Made by a program: the position numbers and the translations under genes
Assembly: GCA_035720945.1 (NCBI GenBank)
Contig: DASTNK010000082.1
Location: 1 to 12,711 of the forward strand
Origin: SCQX01 sp035720945
GTDB taxonomy: Bacteria; Pseudomonadota; Gammaproteobacteria; Burkholderiales; Burkholderiaceae_B
Reading direction: 5' to 3'
Length of the DNA: 12,711 nt
Shown: positions 1-5,319 of the stretch, piece by piece
How the letters are laid out: each line of letters opens with the position of its first letter
Numbering within the stretch: position 1 is the stretch's first letter
The notes under the pieces: model-generated
Databases searched by the model: none
What the model was told of the DNA's origin: nothing
The model's input: the letters and a program-made list of their open reading frames with translations, nothing else

Positions 1-2
1 GG

Positions 3-653
3 CAGATTCGTGACGGCGCGTTGCACCAGGGAGACAAACTTCCCACCGAGTCCGAGCTTATGCAGTTGCAAGGGGTCAGCCGCACGGTCGTGCGCGAGGC
101 CATTTCGCGCTTGCAAGCGGGAGGCGTGGTCGAAACCCGGCACGGCATCGGGTCGTTCGTGTTGGGGCTGCCCAATGAGCAGAGTTTTCACATCAACCCC
201 ACCGACCTGGTCACCATCCAGGACGTCCTCAACGTGCTGCAGTTGCGCCAGAGCCTGGAATCCGCCGCCGCCGGCATCGCCGCCCAACAGCGGTCGCAAG
301 ACGACCTCGACACGCTCGCGGCCATCCTGACGGAATTCCGCCAGTGCCTCGATGCCGGCCAAGACACCGTGGACGTGGACTTCCGCTTCCACCTGTCCAT
401 CGCCCGCGCCACCGGTAACCGCTATTTCGTCGAGTTCATGTCCTACCTGGGCCAGACCGTCATACCGCGCACCCGTATCAACACGGCCTCGCTGGGCAAG
501 GAAACCCAGCAGCGCTATCTCGAGCGCGTGCACTACGAACACGAAGAAATCTACAAAGCCATTCTGCTGCAAAACCCCCTGGTCGCCAGCAGCGCCATGC
601 AAATGCACCTGAACAACAGCGCGGAGCGCCTGCGCTCCACCTTGAACCACTGA
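3..653 (+). CDS. GntR-family regulator, FadR/FCD type (5'-truncated by window edge)
   Basis: DNA-binding transcriptional regulator of the GntR superfamily with a C-terminal FCD effector domain. The reading frame is open from base 3 and already codes for the second half of the winged helix-turn-helix (LPTESELM, then VSRTVVREAISRLQAGGVVETRHGIGSFV), so the true start lies left of the window. An in-frame TTG at 21 is not a credible start because it would cut the DNA-binding domain. The FCD part carries the usual Asp/His metal- or ligand-binding set: the D and H of DVDFRFHLSIA, the H of YEHEEIYKAI and the H of MQMHLNN. The gene ends at TGA 651-653 and is followed after 158 bp by kdgD in the same direction. 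By position it is the likely regulator of aldarate (glucarate/galactarate) breakdown. Family assignment is firm; the ligand is inferred from the neighbour only. Confidence 0.9.
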   Translation, partial: QIRDGALHQGDKLPTESELMQLQGVSRTVVREAISRLQAGGVVETRHGIGSFVLGLPNEQSFHINPTDLVTIQDVLNVLQLRQSLESAAAGIAAQQRSQDDLDTLAAILTEFRQCLDAGQDTVDVDFRFHLSIARATGNRYFVEFMSYLGQTVIPRTRINTASLGKETQQRYLERVHYEHEEIYKAILLQNPLVASSAMQMHLNNSAERLRSTLNH

Positions 654-704
654 TACATTCCTGATAACGCACAGCTGGCAACGGAAGTGGAGACAAGCCT
701 GCCT

Positions 705-745
705 TTATGTTGTACGATAACTGATAAATTATCACTACCAATAAT
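705..745 (+). promoter_or_regulatory. Operator/promoter region in front of kdgD with GATAA motifs
   Basis: The 158-bp leader between the regulator and kdgD is AT-rich compared with its flanks. It holds a 13-bp inverted repeat, TGATAA-A-TTATCA at 722-734, and directly upstream TGTACGATAAC at 711-721. Another GATAAC lies at 663-668. Short interrupted palindromes like these are typical FCD-type GntR operators. An AATAAT at 740-745 could be a -10 box, but no good -35 hexamer is found at the right distance. Binding by the upstream regulator is inferred. Confidence 0.5.
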
Positions 746-811
746 GACCCGCCCGCCGCACAGCGCCGGCCGGCCACCCACAATCCCATCATCTGGAACA
801 GGAGAAACTTG

Positions 812-1723
812 ATGGATCCCCAGAAGCTCAAGACGGTGCTCGGCTCCGGCCTGCTGTCATTCCCTCTGACAGACTTCGACACAACCGGTGATTTCAACGA
901 AGCTGGCTACCGTGCCCGCCTTGAATGGCTGATACCCTACGGCGCCACCGCGCTGTTTGCCGCCGGCGGGACCGGCGAATACTTCTCGCTGAGCGGCGAC
1001 GAATACCCGGCCATCATCAAGGCGGCCGTCGACACCTGCCGCGGGCACGTCCCCATCATTGCCGGCGCGGGCGGGCCCACGCGCTTCGCCATCGAATGCG
1101 CCCGGGCGGCGGAACGGGCGGGGGCCGACGGCATCCTGCTGATGCCGCCCTATCTGACCGAAACCAGCCAGGCCGGGCTGGCCGCGCATATCGAGGCGGT
1201 GTGCCGCAGCGTGGGCATAGGCGTGATCGTGTACCACCGCGCCAACTCGCTGCCGACCCCGGACACGCTGGAACAACTGGCCGGGCGCTGCCCCAACCTG
1301 ATCGGCTTCAAGGACGGCGTGGGCGACATCGAGAAAATGTCCGCCGTGTACACACGCATGGGCGACCGCCTGGCCTACCTGGGCGGATTGCCCACCGCCG
1401 AGGTCTATGCCGCCGCCTACAAGGCGCTGGGCACCCCCGTGTATTCGTCGGCGGTGTTCAATTTCATCCCCAGGACGGCCATGGAATTCTACCGGGCCGT
1501 CGAATCCGACGACCTCGCCACGCAGCACCAGTTGTTGAAGACGTTTTTCCATCCCTACCTGGACATCCGCAACCGGGGACCTGGCTACGCGGTCAGCATC
1601 GTCAAGGCCGGCGCGGCTCTGGTCGGCCACGACGCCGGGCCGGTGCGCTCGCCGCTGTCGGACCTGACACCCAAAGAAAGCAGGCAGCTCGGCGAGCTGA
1701 TCGAGCGCCTGGGGCCGCAATGA
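812..1723 (+). CDS. kdgD: 5-dehydro-4-deoxyglucarate dehydratase (KdgD)
   Basis: Decarboxylating dehydratase (EC 4.2.1.41) that turns 5-dehydro-4-deoxy-D-glucarate into 2,5-dioxopentanoate (2-oxoglutarate semialdehyde), CO2 and water, in the cytosolic route from D-glucarate/D-galactarate to 2-oxoglutarate. The 303-residue protein is a complete DHDPS/NAL-family TIM barrel: GGTGEYFSL at residues 52-60 (substrate-binding loop), the catalytic Tyr in VIVYHR at 141, and the Schiff-base Lys in GFKDGVGD at 167. The N-terminal GLLSFPLTDFD and the YFSL segment are the features by which I tell KdgD from plain dihydrodipicolinate synthase. I chose ATG 812 because AGGAG at 800-804 precedes it well; a TTG directly before it (809) is the only competing start. 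It follows a GntR/FCD regulator gene. Glucarate/galactarate dehydratase and the semialdehyde dehydrogenase are not in the window. Confidence 0.9.
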   Translation: MDPQKLKTVLGSGLLSFPLTDFDTTGDFNEAGYRARLEWLIPYGATALFAAGGTGEYFSLSGDEYPAIIKAAVDTCRGHVPIIAGAGGPTRFAIECARAAERAGADGILLMPPYLTETSQAGLAAHIEAVCRSVGIGVIVYHRANSLPTPDTLEQLAGRCPNLIGFKDGVGDIEKMSAVYTRMGDRLAYLGGLPTAEVYAAAYKALGTPVYSSAVFNFIPRTAMEFYRAVESDDLATQHQLLKTFFHPYLDIRNRGPGYAVSIVKAGAALVGHDAGPVRSPLSDLTPKESRQLGELIERLGPQ

Positions 1724-1748
1724 CAGGAAACGGGTAGCCCCGCGCTGG

Positions 1749-1769
1749 CCAGGGTGCGGCACACCCTGG
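1749..1769 (+). terminator. Possible terminator hairpin after kdgD
   Basis: An 8-bp perfect stem, CCAGGGTG / CACCCTGG, with a 5-nt loop lies 26 bp after the kdgD stop. No clear T run follows, so intrinsic termination is doubtful; it may only be a 3' stabilising stem. Confidence 0.4.
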
Positions 1770-1844
1770 TCCGGCCCGCTGCGGCGCCAGGGGTTCTCTG
1801 AACAAGTCACCGCGCCTGCTCGCCGCTCGACTCGTTCATAGGCC

Positions 1845-2011
1845 CCTAGTGTCCTGTTTGACTAATTCGGCTACGTATCTTCGGCGCCTGGACTGGCCAT
1901 GCGGCGTTGCAAATCCTCGCGATAGCCACGGCTATCGCTGCGGTTTGCGCCTTGCCCGGCACGCCTATGTATTCGATACAAGTGTGCGAACCAATCAAGC
2001 AGGACACTAGG
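1845..2011. repeat. Long imperfect inverted repeat (MITE-like or palindromic intergenic element)
   Basis: The ends are perfect 12-bp inverted repeats (CCTAGTGTCCTG at 1845-1856, CAGGACACTAGG at 2000-2011). Pairing continues inward at 20 of the outer 24 positions. The centre is a second perfect stem, GCGATAGCC-AC-GGCTATCGC, at 1919-1938. The two arms, 1846-1927 and 1930-2010, are almost equal in length (82 and 81 bp) and similar in between (GCAAATCC against GCAAACC), so the whole unit is one large snap-back structure. There is no convincing gene inside. It lies between the convergent ends of kdgD and the LacI-family gene, and its right terminal CTAG provides that gene's TAG stop. Shape and position suggest a small non-autonomous mobile or repeated element. 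Copy number elsewhere cannot be judged from this window. Confidence 0.7.
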
Positions 2012-3035
2012 CGCTTTCCCGCACGATCAGCTCGAAGCCCAGATCGATCGCCGGCGATTCGATCGGTTCCTTGTCGATCATGGACAACAACAGGCGCGCC
2101 GCGGTGCGCCCCATCTCGGCGCGCGGGGTGCGCACGGTGGTCAGGCGGGGAACGCAATCGGCCGCCCCCGCGAGGTCATTGAACCCGGCGATGGCGATTT
2201 GGCCGGGCACGTCGATGCCCAGGCGCTGCGCCTCGAACAGCGCGCCTTGCGCCAGATCATCGTTCCCGAAAAATATGCCGTCGACGTCCGGACGACGCTC
2301 GAGCAATTGGCGCAACAGCTCACACCCCAGGCCGATGCTGGACGGCGCCGTCGTGAGAACCTCGAGGCCCGGGTCATGCAGACCGCCGGCACGCAGGACA
2401 TCGCGGAACCCCTCACCCCGCTGCAGCATGCGTGGATCCAGTTGCGCGGCGACAAAGGCATTGCGGCGGCAGCCACGCGCAATCAGGTGCCGGGCGACGG
2501 CCGCGCCCGCCTGCGCCTGCGAAAAACCCACGCAGTGCACACCGACCGCATTCGTCAGCTCCATGATGTGCACGCAAGGCACACCGCTTGCATCGATAAG
2601 CCGTCGCGCGACTTCGCTGTGGTCGAACCCGGTGACGATCATGCCGCCGGGCGGCGAGGCAAGGTAATGCCGGATCAGATGCTCTTCGGCTTCACGCGAA
2701 TAGTGCGAATTGCCGATCAGCAGTTCCAGGCCGCGGGGCGCAAGCACGCCGTGGATGGCTTCAAGCGTGTCGAGAAAAACGGTGTTGGACAGCGAAGGCA
2801 CCAGGACCGCCACTGCGGCGCTGCACGCCGAAGCAAGCGCACGCGCAGCCGGATTGGCGACGTAGTTCAGCGCCAGTGCGGCCTCTTTGACGCGCTGGAC
2901 ATATTCCGGACCGACCGTGCTCAGGCCACGCAGGGCACGTGAGGCGGTGATGGTGCTGACACCGGCCCGCTGTGCCACCTGCGCCAGGGTGGGCATTCCG
3001 GTACTGCGGGTTTTCCTGAATGTCGATGTGGCCAT
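2007..3035 (-). CDS. gntR: LacI-family transcriptional repressor, gluconate-repressor (GntR)-like
   Basis: LacI/GalR-family repressor that should bind its operator without inducer and release it when a sugar acid (probably gluconate or 6-phosphogluconate) is bound. Of the 342 residues, the LacI helix-turn-helix is at about 16-36 (TLAQVAQRAGVSTITASRAL), the hinge helix NPAARALA at 61-68, followed by a periplasmic-binding-protein-like core. Segments resembling E. coli GntR as I recall it include VLVPSLSN, the ELT before the core GVHCVGF, AQLDPR, GIFFGNDDLAQGALFEAQRLG and the final DLGFELIVRESA. ATG 3035 is preferred over ATG 3137, because the longer start adds 34 residues without family resemblance and runs through the promoter. 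The TAG stop (2007-2009) lies in the end of the inverted repeat 1845-2011. It is divergent from gntK; operators at 3045-3060 and 3151-3166 imply self-regulation together with gntK and the transporter. Confidence 0.87.
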   Translation of the reverse strand: MATSTFRKTRSTGMPTLAQVAQRAGVSTITASRALRGLSTVGPEYVQRVKEAALALNYVANPAARALASACSAAVAVLVPSLSNTVFLDTLEAIHGVLAPRGLELLIGNSHYSREAEEHLIRHYLASPPGGMIVTGFDHSEVARRLIDASGVPCVHIMELTNAVGVHCVGFSQAQAGAAVARHLIARGCRRNAFVAAQLDPRMLQRGEGFRDVLRAGGLHDPGLEVLTTAPSSIGLGCELLRQLLERRPDVDGIFFGNDDLAQGALFEAQRLGIDVPGQIAIAGFNDLAGAADCVPRLTTVRTPRAEMGRTAARLLLSMIDKEPIESPAIDLGFELIVRESA

Positions 3036-3044
3036 GGTCAGCGT

Positions 3045-3078
3045 AGGATAGCGCTGTCTTAGTAGTGACGCAATGCTT
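3045..3078 (-). promoter_or_regulatory. Promoter of the LacI-family repressor with an operator over its -10 box
   Basis: Read on the minus strand, a TTGCGT -35 box is separated by exactly 17 bp from a TATCCT -10 box (3045-3050). The operator at 3045-3060 (core GATAGCGCTGTC, one mismatch from perfect dyad) covers the -10 box, which fits autorepression. Transcription from this promoter would start within a few bases of ATG 3035, leaving almost no leader, and no Shine-Dalgarno sequence is visible there. Confidence 0.55.
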
Positions 3079-3138
3079 GCTATCCCGTAGACGATCCGTG
3101 GCGGAAGCTCCCTGAGGCGGCCTGGTGTGGCCGCCATG

Positions 3139-3166
3139 TTCCAGCCGCGAAAGATAGCGCTATCTT
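3139..3166 (+). promoter_or_regulatory. gntK promoter with perfect 16-bp repressor operator
   Basis: AAGATAGCGCTATCTT at 3151-3166 is a perfect 16-bp palindrome with the central CG typical of LacI-family operators. It overlaps a plausible promoter, -35 TTCCAG (3139-3144), 16-bp spacer, -10 TATCTT (3161-3166), so bound repressor would block RNA polymerase. The same core recurs at 3045-3060 and 3775-3790. The distance between the centres of the first two sites is 106 bp, close to ten helical turns, which would suit looping by a LacI-type dimer or tetramer. Confidence 0.75.
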
Positions 3167-3199
3167 AATATGAAATCAACCTCGACAGACGGAAATATC

Positions 3200-3739
3200 A
3201 TGGCCTTGGTGGTGATGGGCGTGGCGGGCTGCGGAAAGACCAGCGTCGCGCAAGCGATCGTGGCAAGAATGGGCGGATGCCTGATCGAAGGCGATACATT
3301 CCACCCCGCCGCCAGCGTCGAGAAAATGCGACGTGGCATCGCGCTCACCGACGAGGACAGAGGCGGCTGGCTGGACCGACTCGCCACGGAACTGAGGGAC
3401 ACCGCCCGGCGCGACGAACGCGCCGTACTGGCGTGTTCCGCGCTCAAGCGGCGCTATCGGGACCAATTGCGCCGCGGCACTCCGACACTGGGCTTCGTTT
3501 TCCTGCGCCTGTCCCAGCGCGAGGCCCTGACACGGGTGACGCAGCGCATTGGCCATTACATGCCGGCATCCCTGGTGGCCAGTCAGTTCGCCGACCTGGA
3601 GCCCCCGGTGTCCGAGCCGCTGTCGTTGAGTGTGGATGCCACGCTTCCGGTCGGCGATATCGTCGACCAGGTAGCCCGCTGGTATGCCCAGACGGTGACA
3701 CAAGAGGGATTCCGCGCCGTGACAAACGTGACGCACTGA
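3200..3739 (+). CDS. gntK: Gluconokinase (GntK)
   Basis: ATP-dependent kinase (EC 2.7.1.12) that phosphorylates D-gluconate to 6-phosphogluconate for the Entner-Doudoroff or pentose phosphate pathway. The 179 residues match the usual GntK length. The P-loop GVAGCGKT is at 7-14, the substrate-region EGDTFHP at 30-36, LTDEDRGGWL at 50-58, ACSALKRRYRDQLR at 78-91 and GHYMPASLVASQFADLE at 118-134. The GG in DEDRGGWL replaces the more common xP, a small oddity. I chose ATG 3200 because the protein then opens with MALVVMGVAG as in the family, and because the in-frame ATG 3170 lies only 3 bases beyond the operator and near the expected transcription start. It is divergent from the LacI-type repressor, with the MFS transporter following after 136 bp. 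A small inverted repeat, CACTGAC-T-GTCAGTG (3734-3748), covers the stop codon. Confidence 0.93.
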   Translation: MALVVMGVAGCGKTSVAQAIVARMGGCLIEGDTFHPAASVEKMRRGIALTDEDRGGWLDRLATELRDTARRDERAVLACSALKRRYRDQLRRGTPTLGFVFLRLSQREALTRVTQRIGHYMPASLVASQFADLEPPVSEPLSLSVDATLPVGDIVDQVARWYAQTVTQEGFRAVTNVTH

Positions 3740-3774
3740 CTGTCAGTGGCACGACGGGAGTCACGCGCTCGAAA

Positions 3775-3790
3775 GAGATAGCGCTGTCTT
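3775..3790 (+). promoter_or_regulatory. Third copy of the LacI-type operator, in front of the MFS transporter
   Basis: The stretch 3775-3790 contains AGATAGCGCTGTCT. It differs from the perfect operator upstream of gntK at two of 16 positions, and its core GATAGCGCTGTC is identical to that of the repressor-promoter operator. It lies 86 bp before the transporter start in the gntK-transporter gap. This suggests the transporter has its own repressed promoter besides read-through from gntK. Confidence 0.75.
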
Positions 3791-3875
3791 TACAGCAAAC
3801 CCCAGGAGCAAAAGAATACAGGTTTGCCGGCACCGCAAGCCCGGCACTGCGGAACAAATTTTCAGGAGGTGGTAA

Positions 3876-5237
3876 ATGGCAACAGTGGCAAGACAAACAA
3901 TCGCAAGACAAAAAACACCGAATCGACGCTGGATGATAGGTGTACTGCTGGGTATCGGTGTGCTCATCAATTATTTCGACCGCATCAATCTTTCGGTCGC
4001 CGGCCCGCAACTGACGCAGGCATTCCACTTGACGCCGGCGGAGCTGGGCTTGTTGTTCAGTGCTTTCTTCTGGCCGTACGCATTGCTGCAGATCCCCGCA
4101 GGCCTGCTGCTCGACCGCTACGGGGTCACCCGCATCGGACGCTGGGGCGCGTTCCTGTGGGGGTTGGCCTCGGGAATGATGGTGCTGGTCAGCGGCTTCG
4201 GCGGCGTTTTCGCCGCGCGGGCGTTGCTGGGCGTCGCGGAGGCGCCCGGGTTCCCGGTCAGTTCAAAAGCCACCGGATACTGGTTTCCGCGCAAGGAACG
4301 GGCGCTCGCGACCGCGATCTTCGATGCGGCCGCCAAGTTCTCCAACGTCATCGGCGTGCCGCTGGTGGCGCTCGTCGTCGTGAAGCTGGGCTGGCGCTGG
4401 GGGTTCGGCGTGACCGCCACCCTGAGCCTTTTATATTTCCTGGCTTTCTATTTCATCTACCAAGACCCCAGCAAGGATACCCGACTGAGCCAGGAAGAAC
4501 GCCACTACATCGTGCAGGGCGGCGCCACGCCTGAAGGGCCGGCGTCCACTGGTTCCATCAACATGCTGGGCTATTTGTTGACGAAAGCCAAGGTCTGGGG
4601 GTTGACCATCGGCTTCGCCGCCTACGGCTATTCGTTCTACCTGTTCCTGACCTGGCTGCCCGAATACCTGGTGCAGACCATGCACATGAGCATCCTCAAG
4701 TCCGCGGAATTCGCCGCGATCCCTTGGGCGGTGGCAACGGTCACCGATCTTGTCGTGGGGGGCTGGCTGATCGACCACCTGATCGCGCGCGGCCGGAACG
4801 AGACGCGAGTGCGCAAAGCGGTGCTGGTTATCGGAATGTTGCTCGGCCTGGCAGTATTCGGCGCCACCCGCACGGTCACACCAGGCTGGGCGATTTTCTG
4901 GATCTCCGTCGCGCTGGGCGGCCTGGCCACCGCCGCTCCGGTGGGCTGGTCACTGCCTTCGCTGATCGCCCCCCGGGGCGGTGTCGGCACCGTCGGCGGC
5001 ATCATGAACTTCGTCAACAACCTGATGGGCGTGGCGGCGCCTGTCGTGACCGGCTTCATCGTGGGGGCAACGCATTCCTTCACCAACGCCTTCACGGTTG
5101 CCGGCGTGGTCCTGGCGATCGGCATCGTGTCATTCGTATTCGTGATGGGACGCATAGAGGCCATTCCCGAATACAGCCAAGCGGGGGATCGCAAGCGCGA
5201 ACCACTTGCCACGGGTGGTGCGGGACAAGCGGAATAA
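3876..5237 (+). CDS. MFS transporter, anion:cation symporter (ACS) type; probable gluconate or sugar-acid importer
   Basis: Inner-membrane proton-coupled importer of the major facilitator superfamily, 453 residues with about 12 hydrophobic segments. ACS-type signatures are visible: NYFDRINLSVAGP at 32-44 in the first helix, LLQIPAGLLLDRYG at 70-83 leading into the helix 2-3 loop, and RALLGVAEAPGFP at 115-127. A polar loop follows helix 6 (about 195-220), and the C-terminal half carries GGIMNFVNNLMGVAAPVVTG. This is the glucarate/galactonate/hexuronate branch of the superfamily. The start is certain: a full AGGAGGT at 3864-3870 lies 5 bp before ATG 3876. The operator at 3775-3790 shared with gntK makes gluconate or a close relative the likely substrate, but the sequence alone does not fix it. 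It takes the place that a GntP/GntT-type permease has in E. coli. Confidence 0.87.
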   Translation: MATVARQTIARQKTPNRRWMIGVLLGIGVLINYFDRINLSVAGPQLTQAFHLTPAELGLLFSAFFWPYALLQIPAGLLLDRYGVTRIGRWGAFLWGLASGMMVLVSGFGGVFAARALLGVAEAPGFPVSSKATGYWFPRKERALATAIFDAAAKFSNVIGVPLVALVVVKLGWRWGFGVTATLSLLYFLAFYFIYQDPSKDTRLSQEERHYIVQGGATPEGPASTGSINMLGYLLTKAKVWGLTIGFAAYGYSFYLFLTWLPEYLVQTMHMSILKSAEFAAIPWAVATVTDLVVGGWLIDHLIARGRNETRVRKAVLVIGMLLGLAVFGATRTVTPGWAIFWISVALGGLATAAPVGWSLPSLIAPRGGVGTVGGIMNFVNNLMGVAAPVVTGFIVGATHSFTNAFTVAGVVLAIGIVSFVFVMGRIEAIPEYSQAGDRKREPLATGGAGQAE

Positions 5238-5244
5238 GCCGCAC

Positions 5245-5271
5245 GGGGCGAGGCATCCGATGCCTCACCCC
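5245..5271. terminator. Bidirectional rho-independent terminator between the two MFS genes
   Basis: The stem GGGG-C-GAGGCAT / ATGCCTC-A-CCCC (11 paired bases, one mismatch, 3-nt loop) starts 8 bp after the transporter stop and is followed by CGCTTGTTTCTT on the plus strand. On the minus strand it lies downstream of the second MFS gene and is followed by GGCTTATT, so it may serve both convergent genes. Confidence 0.7.
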
Positions 5272-5294
5272 CGCTTGTTTCTTCGAGACTGCGT

Positions 5295-5319
5295 GCCCCG
5301 GCGGGGCGTACTCTTTATT
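5295..5319 (+). terminator. Second hairpin with T-rich tail, tandem terminator
   Basis: GCCCC-GGC-GGGGC at 5295-5307 is followed by GTACTCTTTATT. The stem is only 5 bp but all G-C. It backs up the hairpin at 5245-5271 for plus-strand transcripts and ends just at the stop of the opposing MFS gene. Confidence 0.45.

Noticed and set aside
857..1810. Long minus-strand open frame (317 codons) opposite kdgD
   Set aside because: Shadow of a GC-rich gene. The peptide is rich in R, G, H and Q without a family pattern, and kdgD on the plus strand is a clear, complete enzyme.
1845..2011. Insertion sequence with transposase
   Set aside because: Terminal inverted repeats exist, but at 167 bp there is no room for a transposase and no fragment of one is visible.
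1846..2157. Minus-strand open frame of 103 codons through the inverted repeat
   Set aside because: The central part reads as an Ala/Ile-rich peptide that simply translates the repeat, and the rest is antisense to the repressor gene. No start signal.
3170..3199. Upstream ATG 3170 as the gntK start
   Set aside because: It lies 3 bases past the operator/-10 box, without room for a ribosome site, and adds 10 residues not typical of GntK. ATG 3200 fits the family start.
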